A stretch of DNA of 64,000 nt from Apostichopus japonicus (lineage: Eukaryota; Echinodermata; Holothuroidea; Aspidochirotida; Stichopodidae). Positions within the stretch are counted from its first letter, which is position 1. Every line of letters starts with the position of its first letter. The notes under the pieces are model-generated. The model saw only the letters and a program-made list of their open reading frames with translations. It ran no database searches and had not been told where the DNA came from. The translations under genes were made by a program, and so were the position numbers. Positions 51,101 to 64,000 of the stretch are shown here, one piece after another. The DNA lies in the NCBI RefSeq assembly GCF_037975245.1, contig NC_092575.1:20047841-20111840 (forward strand). Reading direction: 5' to 3'.

Positions 51101-54100
51101 AACCGATCGGCTATACGCAATTGCAATGATTACGTCATCTGTTTCTCGTATCGAAGGTATGCCCATAGCTATTACCAATTGACTGGACGACAACGTGTCG
51201 AAGCTACTTAGGCTATGCTACCATGTTAGCTTATGTACAAGCGGCCTGTTGGTTTATATGGATGGCTCTCGTCTTGTATGCGCGAGATCCCGGGTTCGAT
51301 TCCCAGCCAACATTTTTTGTCCTTTTACATTTTGTCCTTTTATTTTCATTTGCACGATTGATGAACATGCAGCATTTGAATGTGTTGCATTCTAACTACC
51401 AAAACGGTATAATTTGTTTTCATGTTTTCACGGTCAATAAATGGCTATCCCCGATAGTATATAGGTAATTACAGTGAATAAGCCATTTATTAATCGTGTC
51501 GGAGCTATCTAGTCGCCGTAAGCACATGAATTACATTTAGATGATGTCTCGAAGCTACGTGTAGATGTAAAGGCCCAGGCTTGAGTGAGCATTATTACGT
51601 GTAGATTACGTCCATATGGAACGACGTAGACGCTGATTTCGGGAATAATTTGTAAATATGTATTATGAGTTGCGAATAGATACACCAGGGTAACCATATC
51701 CACGGTCAATAAAAAGCTATAACCGATCGGCTATACGCAATTGCAATGATTACGTCATCTGTTTCTCGTATCGAAGGTATGCCCATAGCTATTACCAATT
51801 GACTGGACGACAACGTGTCGAAGCTACTTAGGCTATGCTACCATGTTAGCTTATGTACAAGCGGCCTGTTGGTTTATATGGATGGCTCTCGTCTTGTATG
51901 CGCGAGATCCCCGGTTCGATTCCCAGCCAACATTTTTTGTCCTTTTACATTTTGTCCTTTTATTTTGATTTGCACGATTGATGAACATGCAGCATTTGAA
52001 TGTGTTGCATTCTAACTACCAAAACGGTATAATTTGTTTTCATGTTTTCACGGTCAGTAAATGGCTATCCCCGATAGTATATAGGCAATTACAGTGAATA
52101 AGCCATTTATTAATCGTGTCGAAGCTATCTAGTCGCCGTAAGCACATGAATTACCTATAGATGATGCCTCGAAGCTACGTGTAGATGTAAAGGCACAGGC
52201 TTGAGTGAGCATTATTACGTGTAGATAACGTCCATAAGGAACGACGTAGACGCTGATTTCGGGAATAATTTGTAAATATGTATCATGAGTTGCGAATAGA
52301 TACACCAGGGTAACCATATCCACGGTCAATAAAAAGCTATAACCGATCGGCTATACGCAATTGCAATGATTACGTCATCTGTTTCTCGTATCGAAGGTAT
52401 GCCCATAGCTATTACCAATTGACTGGACGACAACGTGTCGAAGCTACTTAGGCTATGCTACCATGTTAGCTTATGTACAAGCGGCCTGTTGGTTTATATG
52501 GATGGCTCTCGTCTTGTATGCGCGAGATCCCGGGTTCGATTCCCAGCCAACATTTTTTGTCCTTTTACATTTTGTCCTTTTATTTTCATTTGCACGATTG
52601 ATGAACATGCAGCATTTGAATGTGTTGCATTCTAACTACCAAAACGGTATAATTTGTTTTCATGTTTTCACGGTCAGTAAATGGCTATCCCCGATAGTAT
52701 ATAGGCAATTACAGTGAATAAGCCATTTATTAATCGTGTCGAAGCTATCTAGTCGCCGTAAGCACATGAATTACCTATAGATGATGCCTCGAAGCTACGT
52801 GTAGATGTAAAGGCACAGGCTTGAGTGAGCATTATTACGTGTAGATAACGTCCATAAGGAACGACGTAGACGCTGATTTCGGGAATAATTTGTAAATATG
52901 TATTATGAGTTGCGAATAGATACACCAGGGTAACCATATCCACGGTCAATAAAAAGCTATAACCGATCGGCTATACGCAATTGCAATGATTACGTCATCT
53001 GTTTCTCGTATCGAAGGTATGCCCATAGCTATTACCAATTGACTGGACGACAACGTGTCGAAGCTACTTAGGCTATGCTACCATGTTAGCTTATGTACAA
53101 GCGGCCTGTTGGTTTATATGGATGGCTCTCGTCTTGTATGCGCGAGATCCCGGGTTCGATTCCCAGCCAACATTTTTTGTCCTTTTACATTTTGTCCTTT
53201 TATTTTCATTTGCACGATTGATGAACATGCAGCATTTGAATGTGTTGCATTCTAACTACCAAAACGGTATAATTTGTTTTCATGTTTTCGCGGTCAATAA
53301 ATGGCTATCCCCGATAGTATATAGGTAATTACAGTGAATAAGCCGTTTATTAATCGTGTCGGAGCTATCTAGTCGCCGTAAGCACATGAATTACCTATAG
53401 ATGATGCCTCGAAGCTACGTGTAGATGTAAAGGCCCAGGCTTGAGTGAGCATTATTACGTGTAGATTACGTCCATATGGAACGACGTAGACGCTGATTTC
53501 GGGAATAATTTGTAAATATGTATCATGAGTTGCGAATAGATACACCAGGGTAACCATATCCACGGTCAATAAAAAGCTATAACCGATCGGCTATACGCAA
53601 TTGCAATGATTACGTCATCTGTTTCTCGTATCGAAGGTATGCCCATAGCTATTACCAATTGACTGGACGACAACGTGTCGAAGCTACTTAGGCTATGCTA
53701 CCATGTTAGCTTATGTACAAGCGGCCTGTTGGTTTATATGGATGGCTCTCGTCTTGTATGCGCGATATCCCGGGTTCGATTCCCTGCCAACATTTTTTGT
53801 CCTTTTTACATTTTGTCCTTTTATTTTGATTCGCACGATTGATGAAAATGCAGCATTTGAATTTGTTGCATTCTAACTTTCAAAACGGTATAATTTGTTT
53901 TCATGTTTTCACGGTCAATAAATGGCTATCCCCGATAGTATATAGGTAATTACAGTGAATAAGCCATTTATTAATCGTGTCGAAGCTATCTAGTCGCCGT
54001 AAGCACATGAATTACATATAGATGATGTCTCGAAGCTACGTGTAGATGTAAAGGCCCAGGCTTGAGTGAGCATTATTACGTGTAGATTACGTCCATTAGG

Positions 54101-57100
54101 AACGACGTAGACGCTGATTTCGGGAATAATTTGTAAATATGTATCATGAGTTGCGAATAGATACACCAGGGTAACCATATCCACGGTCAATAAAAAGCTA
54201 TAACCGATCGGCTATACGCAATTGCAATGATTACGTCATCTGTTTCTCGTATCGAAGGTATGCCCATAGCTATTACCAATTGACTGGACGACAACGTGTC
54301 GAAGCTACTTAGGCTATGCTACCATGTTAGCTTATGTACAAGCGGCCTGTTGGTTTATATGGATGGCTTTCTTCTTGTATGCGCGAGATCCCGGGTTCGA
54401 TTCCCTGCCAACATTTTTTGTCCTTTTTACATTTTGTCCTTTTATTTTGATTCGCACGATTGATGAACATGCAGCATTTGAATTTGTTGCATTCTAACTT
54501 TCAAAACGGTATAATTTTTTTTCATGTTTTCACGGTCAATAAATGGCTATCCCCGATAGTAAATAGGTAATTACAGTGAATAAGCCATTAATTAATCGTG
54601 TCGAAGCTATCTAGTCGCCGTAAGCACATGAATTACATATAGATGATGTCTCGAAGCTACGTGTAGATGTAAAGGCCCAGGCTTGAGTGAGCATTATTAC
54701 GTGTAGATTACGTCCATTAGGAACGACGTAGACGCTGATTTCGGGAATAATTTGTAAATATGTATCATGAGTTGCGAATAGATACACCAGGATAACCATA
54801 TCCACGGTCAATAAAAAGCTATAACCGATCGGCTATACGCAATTGCAATGATTACGTCATCTGTTTCTCGTATCGAAGGTATGCCCATAGCTATTACTAA
54901 TTGACTGGACGACAACGTGTCGAAGTTACTTAGGCTATGCTACCATGTTAGCTTATGTACAAGCGGCCTGTTGGTTTATATGGATGGCTTTCGTCTTGTA
55001 TGCGCGAGATCCCGGGTTCGATTCCCTGCCAACGTTTTTTGTCCTTTTTACATTTTGTCCTTTTATTTTGATTTGCACGATTGATGAACATGCAGCATTT
55101 GAATGTGTTGCATTCTAACTACCAAAACGGTATAATTTGTTTTCATGTTTTCACGGTCAATAAATGGCTATCCCCGATAGTATATAGGTAATTACAGTGA
55201 ATAAGCCATTTATTAATCGTGTCGAAGCTATCTAGTCGCCGTAAGCACATGAATTACATATAGATGATGTCTTGAAGCTACGTGTAGATGTAAAGGCCCA
55301 GGCTTGAGTGAGCATTATTACGTGTAGATTACGTCCATAAGGAACGACGTAGACGCTGATTTCGGGAATAATTTGTAAATATGTATCATGAGTTGCGAAT
55401 AGATACACCAGGGTAACCATATCCACGGTCAATAAAAAGCTATAACCGATCGGCTATATGCAATTGCAATGATTACGTCATCTGTTTCTCGTATCGAAGG
55501 TATGCCCATAGCTATTACCAATTGACTGGACGACAACGTGTCGAAGTTACTTAGGCTATGCTACCATGTTAGCTTATGTACAAGCGGCCTGTTGGTTTAT
55601 ATGGATGGCTCTCGTCTTGTATGCGCGAGATCCCGGGTTCGATTCCCAGCCAACATTTTTTGTCCTTTTACATTTTGTCCTTTTATTTTGATTTGCACGA
55701 TTGATGAACATGCAGCATTTGAATGTGTTGCATTCTAACTACCAAAACGGTATAATTTGTTTTCATGTTTTCACGGTCAATAAATGGCTATCCCCGATAG
55801 TATATAGGTAATTACAGTGAATAAGCCATTTATTAATCGTGTCGAAGCTATCTAGTCGCCGTAAGCACATGAATTACATATAGATGATGTCTCGAAGCCA
55901 CGTGTAGATGTAAAGGCCCATGCAGGCTTGAGTGAGCATTATTACGTGTAGATTACGTCCATATGGAACGACGTAGACGCTGATTTCGGGAATAATTTGT
56001 AAATATGTATCATGAGTTGCGAATAGATACACCAGGTTAACCATATCCACGGTCAATAAAAAGCTATAACCGATCGGCTATACGCAATTGCAATGACTAC
56101 GTCATCTGTTTCTCGTATCGAAGGTATGCCCATAGCTATTACCAATTGACTGGACGACAACGTGTCGAAGCTACTTAGGCTATGCTACCATGTTAGCTTA
56201 TGTACAAGCGGCCTGTTGGTTTATATGGATGGCTCTCGTCTTGTATGCGCGAGATCCCGTGTTCGATTCCCAGCCAACATTTTTTGTCCTTTTAAATGTT
56301 GTCCTTTTATTTTGATTTGCACGATTGATGAACATGCAGCATTTGAATGTGTTGCATTCTAACTACCAAAACGGTATAATTTGTTTTCATGTTTTCACGG
56401 TCAGTAAATGGCTATCCTCGATAGTATATAGGCAATTACAATGAATAAGCCATTTATTAATCGTGTCGAAACTATCTAGTCGCCGTAAGCACATGAATTA
56501 CCGATAGATGATGCCTCGAAGCTACGTGTAGATGTAAAGGCCCAGGCTTGAGTGAGCATTATTACGTGTAGATTACGTCCATAAGGAACGACGTAGACGC
56601 TGATTTCGGGAATAATTTGTAAATATGTATCATGAGTTGCGAATAGATACACCAGGGTTACCATATCCACGGTCAATAAAAAGCTATAACCGATCGGCTA
56701 TAGGCAATTGCAATGATAACGTCATCTGTTTCTCGTATCGAAGATATACCCATAGCTATGACCAATTGACGGGACGACAACGTGTCGAAGCTACTTAGGC
56801 TATGCTACCATGTTAGCTTATGTACAAGCGGCCTGTTGGTTTATATGGATGGCTCTCGTCTTGTATGCGCGAGATCCCGGGTTCGATTCCCAGCCAACAT
56901 TTTTTGTCCTTTTACATTTTGTCCTTTTATATTGATTTGCACGATTGATGAACATGCAGCATTTGAATGTGTTGCATTCTAACTACCAAAACGGTATAAT
57001 TTGTTTTCATGTTTTCACGGTCAATAAATGGCTATCCCCGATAGTATATAGGTAATTACAGTGAATAAGCCATTTATTAATCGTGTCGAAGCTATCTAGT

Positions 57101-60100
57101 CGCCGTAAGCACATGAATTACATATAGATGATGTCTCGAAGCCACGTGTAGATGTAAAGGCCCATGCAGGCTTGAGTGAGCATTATTACGTGTAGATTAC
57201 GTCCATATGGAACGACGTAGACGCTGATTTCGGGAATAATTTGTAAATATGTATCATGAGTTGCGAATAGATACACCAGGTTAACCATATCCACGGTCAA
57301 TAAAAAGCTATAACCGATCGGCTATACGCAATTGCAATGACTACGTCATCTGTTTCTCGTATCGAAGGTATGCCCATAGCTATTACCAATTGACTGGACG
57401 ACAACGTGTCGAAGCTACTTAGGCTATGCTACCATGTTAGCTTATGTACAAGCGGCCTGTTGGTTTATATGGATGGCTCTCGTCTTGTATGCGCGAGATC
57501 CCGGGTTCGATTCCCAGCCAACATTTTTTGTCCTTTTAAATGTTGTCCTTTTATTTTGATTTGCACGATTGATGAACATGCAGCATTTGAATTTGTTGCA
57601 TTCTAACTTTCAAAACGGTATAATTTGTTTTCATGTTTTCACGGTCAATAAATGGCTATCCCCGATAGTAAATAGGTAATTACAGTGAATAAGCCATTTA
57701 TTAATCGTGTCGAAGCTATCTAGTCGCCGTAAGCACATGAATTACATATAGATGATGTCTTGAAGCTACGTGTAGATGTAAAGGCCCATGCAGGCTTGAG
57801 TGAGCATTATTACGTGTAGATTACGTCCATATGGAACGACGTAGACGCTGATTTCGGGAATAATTTGTAAATATGTATCATGAGTTGCGAATAGATACAC
57901 CAGGGTAACCATATCCACGGTCAATAAAAAGCTATAACCGATCGGCTATACGCAATTGCAATGACTACGTCATCTGTTTCTCGTATCGAAGGTATGCCCA
58001 TAGCTATTACCAATTGACTGGACGACAACGTGTCGAAGCTACTTAGGCTATGCTACCATGTTAGCTTATGTACAAGCGGCCTGTTGGTTTATATGGATGG
58101 CTCTCGTCTTGTATGCGCGAGATCCCGTGTTCGATTCCCAGCCAACATTTTTTGTCCTTTTAAATGTTGTCCTTTTATTTTGATTTGCACGATTGATGAA
58201 CATGCAGCATTTGAATGTGTTGCATTCTAACTACCAAAACGGTATAATTTGTTTTCATGTTTTCACGGTCAGTAAATGGCTATCCTCGATAGTATATAGG
58301 CAATTACAATGAATAAGCCATTTATTAATCGTGTCGAAACTATCTAGTCGCCGTAAGCACATGAATTACCGATAGATGATGCCTCGAAGCTACGTGTAGA
58401 TGTAAAGGCCCAGGCTTGAGTGAGCATTATTACGTGTAGATTACGTCCATAAGGAACGACGTAGACGCTGATTTCGGGAATAATTTGTAAATATGTATCA
58501 TGAGTTGCGAATAGATACACCAGGGTTACCATATCCACGGTCAATAAAAAGCTATAACCGATCGGCTATAGGCAATTGCAATGATAACGTCATCTGTTTC
58601 TCGTATCGAAGATATACCCATAGCTATGACCAATTGACGGGACGACAACGTGTCGAAGCTACTTAGGCTATGCTACCATGTTAGCTTATGTACAAGCGGC
58701 CTGTTGGTTTATATGGATGGCTCTCGTCTTGTATGCGCGAGATCCCGGGTTCGATTCCCAGCCAACATTTTTTGTCCTTTTACATTTTGTCCTTTTATAT
58801 TGATTTGCACGATTGATGAACATGCAGCATTTGAATGTGTTGCATTCTAACTACCAAAACGGTATAATTTGTTTTCATGTTTTCACGGTCAATAAATGGC
58901 TATCCCCGATAGTATATAGGTAATTACAGTGAATAAGCCATTTATTAATCGTGTCGAAGCTATCTAGTCGCCGTAAGCACATGAATTACATATAGATGAT
59001 GTCTCGAAGCCACGTGTAGATGTAAAGGCCCATGCAGGCTTGAGTGAGCATTATTACGTGTAGATTACGTCCATATGGAACGACGTAGACGCTGATTTCG
59101 GGAATAATTTGTAAATATGTATCATGAGTTGCGAATAGATACACCAGGTTAACCATATCCACGGTCAATAAAAAGCTATAACCGATCGGCTATACGCAAT
59201 TGCAATGACTACGTCATCTGTTTCTCGTATCGAAGGTATGCCCATAGCTATTACCAATTGACTGGACGACAACGTGTCGAAGCTACTTAGGCTATGCTAC
59301 CATGTTAGCTTATGTACAAGCGGCCTGTTGGTTTATATGGATGGCTCTCGTCTTGTATGCGCGATATCCCGGGTTCGATTCCCAGCCAACATTTTTTGTC
59401 CTTTTAAATGTTGTCCTTTTATTTTGATTTGCACGATTGATGAACATGCAGCATTTGAATTTGTTGCATTCTAACTTTCAAAACGGTATAATTTGTTTTC
59501 ATGTTTTCACGGTCAATAAATGGCTATCCCCGATAGTAAATAGGTAATTACAGTGAATAAGCCATTTATTAATCGTGTCGAAGCTATCTAGTCGCCGTAA
59601 GCACATGAATTACATATAGATGATGTCTTGAAGCTACGTGTAGATGTAAAGGCCCAGGCTTGAGTGAGCATTATTACGTGTAGATTACGTCCATAAGGAA
59701 CGACGTAGACGCTGATTTCGGGAATAATTTGTAAATATGTATCATGAGTTGCGAATAGATACACCAGGGTAACCATATCCACGGTCAATAAAAAGCTATA
59801 ACCGATCGGCTATATGCAATTGCAATGATTACGTCATCTGTTTCTCGTATCGAAGGTATGCCCATAGCTATTACCAATTGACTGGACGACAACGTGTCGA
59901 AGTTACTTAGGCTATGCTACCATGTTAGCTTATGTACAAGCGGCCTGTTGGTTTATATGGATGGCTCTCGTCTTGTATGCGCGAGATCCCGGGTTCGATT
60001 CCCAGCCAACATTTTTTGTCCTTTTACATTTTGTCCTTTTATTTTGATTTGCACGATTGATGAACATGCAGCATTTGAATGTTTTGCATTCTAACTACCA

Positions 60101-63100
60101 AAACGGTATAATTTGTTTTCATGTTTTCACGGTCAGTAAATGGCTATCCCCGATAGTATATAGGCAATTACAGTGAATAAGCCATTTATTAATCGTGTCG
60201 AAGCTATCTAGTCGCCGTAAGCACATGAATTACCGATAGATGATGCCTCGAAGCTACGTGTAGATGTAAAGGCCCAGGCTTGAGTGAGCATTATTACGTG
60301 TAGATTACGTCCATAAGGAACGACGTAGACGCTGATTTCGGGAATAATTTGTAAATATGTATCATGAGTTGCGAATAGATACACCAGGGTTACCATATCC
60401 ACGGTCAATAAAAAGCTATAACCGATCGGCTATAGGCAATTGCAATGATAACGTCATCTGTTTCTCGTATCGAAGATATACCCATAGCTATGACCAATTG
60501 ACGGGACGACAACGTGTCGAAGCTACTTAGGCTATGCTACCATGTTAGCTTATGTACAAGCGGCCTGTTGGTTTATATGGATGGCTCTCGTCTTGTATGC
60601 GCGAGATCCCGGGTTCGATTCCCTGCCAACATTTTTTGTCCTTTTACATTTTGTCCTTTTATATTGATTTGCACGATTGATGAACATGCAGCATTTGAAT
60701 GTGTTGCATTCTAACTACCAAAACGGTATAATTTGTTTTCATGTTTTCACGGTCAATAAATGGCTATCCCCGATAGTATATAGGTAATTACAGTGAATAA
60801 GCCATTTATTAATCGTGTCGAAGCTATCTAGTCGCCGTAAGCACATGAATTACATATAGATGATGTCTTGAAGCTACGTGTAGATGTAAAGGCCCAGGCT
60901 TGAGTGAGCATTATTACGTGTAGATTACGTCCATATGGAACGACGTAGACGCTGATTTCGGGAATAATTTGTAAATATGTATCATGAGTTGCGAATAGAT
61001 ACACCAGGTTAACCATATCCACGGTCAATAAAAAGCTATAACCGATCGGCTATACGCAATTGCAATGACTACGTCATCTGTTTCTCGTATCGAAGGTATG
61101 CCCATAGCTATTACCAATTGACTGGACGACAACGTGTCGAAGCTACTTAGGCTATGCTACCATGTTAGCTTATGTACAAGCGGCCTGTTGGTTTATATGG
61201 ATGGCTCTCGTCTTGTATGCGCGAGATCCCGTGTTCGATTCCCAGCCAACATTTTTTGTCCTTTTAAATGTTGTCCTTTTATTTTGATTTGCACGATTGA
61301 TGAACATGCAGCATTTGAATGTGTTGCATTCTAACTACCAAAACGGTATAATTTGTTTTCATGTTTTCACGGTCAGTAAATGGCTATCCTCGATAGTATA
61401 TAGGCAATTACAATGAATAAGCCATTTATTAATCGTGTCGAAACTATCTAGTCGCCGTAAGCACATGAATTACCGATAGATGATGCCTCGAAGCTACGTG
61501 TAGATGTAAAGGCCCAGGCTTGAGTGAGCATTATTACGTGTAGATTACGTCCATAAGGAACGACGTAGACGCTGATTTCGGGAATAATTTGTAAATATGT
61601 ATCATGAGTTGCGAATAGATACACCAGGGTTACCATATCCACGGTCAATAAAAAGCTATAACCGATCGGCTATAGGCAATTGCAATGATAACGTCATCTG
61701 TTTCTCGTATCGAAGATATACCCATAGCTATGACCAATTGACGGGACGACAACGTGTCGAAGCTACTTAGGCTATGCTACCATGTTAGCTTATGTACAAG
61801 CGGCCTGTTGGTTTATATGGATGGCTCTCGTCTTGTATGCGCGAGATCCCGGGTTCGATTCCCAGCCAACATTTTTTGTCCTTTTACATTTTGTCCTTTT
61901 ATATTGATTTGCACGATTGATGAACATGCAGCATTTGAATGTGTTGCATTCTAACTACCAAAACGGTATAATTTGTTTTCATGTTTTCACGGTCAATAAA
62001 TGGCTATCCCCGATAGTATATAGGTAATTACAGTGAATAAGCCATTTATTAATCGTGTCGAAGCTATCTAGTCGCCGTAAGCACATGAATTACATATAGA
62101 TGATGTCTCGAAGCCACGTGTAGATGTAAAGGCCCATGCAGGCTTGAGTGAGCATTATTACGTGTAGATTACGTCCATATGGAACGACGTAGACGCTGAT
62201 TTCGGGAATAATTTGTAAATATGTATCATGAGTTGCGAATAGATACACCAGGTTAACCATATCCACGGTCAATAAAAAGCTATAACCGATCGGCTATACG
62301 CAATTGCAATGACTACGTCATCTGTTTCTCGTATCGAAGGTATGCCCATAGCTATTACCAATTGACTGGACGACAACGTGTCGAAGCTACTTAGGCTATG
62401 CTACCATGTTAGCTTATGTACAAGCGGCCTGTTGGTTTATATGGATGGCTCTCGTCTTGTATGCGCGAGATCCCGTGTTCGATTCCCAGCCAACATTTTT
62501 TGTCCTTTTAAATGTTGTCCTTTTATTTTGATTTGCACGATTGATGAACATGCAGCATTTGAATGTGTTGCATTCTAACTACCAAAACGGTATAACTTGT
62601 TTTCATGTTTTCACGGTCAGTAAATGGCTATCCTCGATAGTATATAGGCAATTACAGTGAATAAGCCATTTATTAATCGTGTCGAAACTATCTAGTCGCC
62701 GTAAGCACATGAATTACCGATAAATGATGCCTCGAAGCTACGTGTAGATGTAAAGGCCCAGGCTTGAGTGAGCATTATCACGTGTAGATTACGTCCATAT
62801 GGAACGACGTAGACGCTGATTTCGGGAATAATTTGTAAATATGTATCATGAGTTGCGAATAGATACACCAGGGTAACCATATCCACGGTCAATAATAAGC
62901 TATAACCGATCGGCTATATGCAATTGCAATGATAACGTCATCTGTTTCTCGTATCGAAGATATACCCATAGCTATTACCAATTGACGGGACGACAACGTG
63001 TCGAAGTTACTTAGGCTATGCTACCATGTTAGCTTATGTACAAGCGGCCTGTTGGTTTATATGGATGGCTCTCGTCTTGTATGCGCGAGATCCCGGGTTC

Positions 63101-63195
63101 GATTCCCCGCCAACATTTTTTGTCCTTTTACATTTTGTCCTTTTATTTTGATTTGCACGATTGATGAACATGCAGCATTTGAATGTGTTGCATTC

Positions 63196-63447
63196 TAACT
63201 TTCAAAACGGTATAACTTGTTTTCATGTTTTCACGGTCAAAAAATGGCTATCCCCGATAGTATATAGGTAATTACAGTGAATAAGCCATTTATTAATCGT
63301 GTCGAAGCTATCTAGTCGCCGTAACTACCAAAACGGTATAATTTGTTTTCATGTTTTCACGGTCAGTAAATGGCTATCCCCGATAGTATATAGGTAATTA
63401 CAGTGAATAAGCCATTTATTAATCGTGTCGAAGCTATCTAGTCGCCG
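63196..63447 (+). repeat. 126-bp internal tandem duplication (746-bp monomer, third)
   Basis: Units at 63196-63321 and 63322-63447. The junction reads GCCGTAACTACC, one base different from the other two. The tRNA-like cassette of this monomer ends CCCCGCC, like the one at about 8950. Confidence 0.85.
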
Positions 63448-64000
63448 TAAGCACTTGAATTACCTATAGATGATGCCTCGAAGCTACGTGTATTTGTAAA
63501 GGCACAGGCTTGAGTGAGCATTATTACGTGTAGATTACGTCCATAAGGAACGACGTAGACGCTGATTTCGGGAATAATTTGTAAATATGTATCATGAGTT
63601 GCGAATAGATACACCAGGGTAACCATATCCACGGTCAATAAAAAGCTATAACCGATCGGCTATACGCAATTGCAATGATTACGTCATCTGTTTCTCGTAT
63701 CGAAGGTATGCCCATAGCTATTACCAATTGACTGGACGACAACGTGTCGAAGTTACTTAGGCTATGCTACCATGTTAGCTTATGTACAAGCGGCCTGTTG
63801 GTTTATATGGATGGCTCTCGTCTTGTATGCGCGATATCCCGGGTTCGATTCCCAGCCAACATTTTTTGTCCTTTTACATTTTGTCCTTTTATTTTGATTT
63901 GCACGATTGATGAACATGCAGCATTTGAATGTGTTGCATTCTAACTACCAAAACGGTATAATTTGTTTTCATGTTTTCACGGTCAGTAAATGGCTATCCC

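Larger units (their letters stand above)
34218..60207. repeat. Higher-order repeat, copy 2 (36 monomers, carries the LINE)
   Basis: This copy has the same 36 monomers as copy 1, spread over 25,990 bp because of the LINE insertion at 39450-43106. From about 43.1 kb on, each variant sits 25,989-25,990 bp from its partner. Examples are the 13-bp deletion at 19070 and 45059, GCGCGATATCC at about 27772 and 53762, and GAATGTTTTGC at about 34088 and 60078. The match ends near 60.2 kb: at about 60234 this copy reads ACCGATAG where 34244 has ACCTATAG. In the places I compared directly I saw only scattered single-base differences outside two rearranged stretches. Confidence 0.85.
43107..64000. repeat. 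620-bp satellite array, right part
   Basis: The same satellite resumes directly after the LINE, in the same orientation and in the phase at which it was interrupted, and continues past the end of the window. About 33 to 34 monomers are present. The stretch up to about 60.2 kb repeats, variant by variant, the monomers found 25,989-25,990 bp upstream. From 60.2 kb to the end the monomers are of the TGCA-insertion, AAATGTTG and 746-bp types also seen at 7.3-11.6 kb. No gene is present. Confidence 0.98.

Overview
The window is almost entirely one satellite DNA array. A monomer of about 620 bp is repeated head to tail from base 1 to 39449 and again from 43107 to the end, about 97 copies in all, and the array runs off both ends of the window. 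The only other component is a non-LTR retrotransposon (LINE) of about 3.66 kb at 39450-43106 on the minus strand. It carries one long intact endonuclease plus reverse transcriptase ORF. Its protein and its 3' tail (a GCGCTATATAAATGC-type end followed by ATT repeats) look like the L2/CR1 group of animal LINEs. That, the satellite organisation and the absence of any prokaryotic gene layout point to a metazoan nuclear genome, probably a non-mammalian one. I cannot name the species.

Monomer layout, on the copy at 1-620: (i) a leader at 1-95; (ii) segment A at 96-171, with a near-palindrome around CCGATCGG; (iii) a tRNA-like cassette at 262-327 with an A-box-like element, a perfect B-box consensus (GGTTCGATTCC), terminal pairing of TGTTGG with CCAACA, and a T6 run immediately after it, as in a small RNA polymerase III unit; (iv) a pyrimidine-rich tract with a 15-bp repeat at 330-359; (v) segment B at 444-519, which aligns to segment A without gaps (58 of 76 identical by my count), so the monomer holds an old internal duplication. 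Monomer lengths seen are 594, 607, 619, 620, 621, 624 and 746 bp. The differences come from a few recurring indels.

Above the monomer there is a higher-order repeat. A block of 36 monomers (22,327 bp) at about 11.89-34.22 kb recurs, nearly identical, at about 34.22-60.21 kb. The second copy is longer only because it contains the LINE. The equivalent position in the first copy (17114-17127) is an intact empty site, which fixes the insertion boundaries and shows a 5-bp duplication (GGTAT). The parts at 1-11.89 kb and 60.21-64 kb use the same monomer variants in other orders. Two stretches inside the 36-mer (15.3-17.2 kb against 37.6-43.1 kb, and 21.2-22.4 kb against 47.2-48.4 kb) have different variant orders, suggesting conversion or unequal exchange.

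The many 60-90 codon ORFs in the array are shadows of the repeat, not genes. The only protein gene I support is the LINE ORF. The most unusual feature is a satellite whose every unit carries a Pol III-type tRNA-like cassette, embedded in a 36-mer higher-order repeat.
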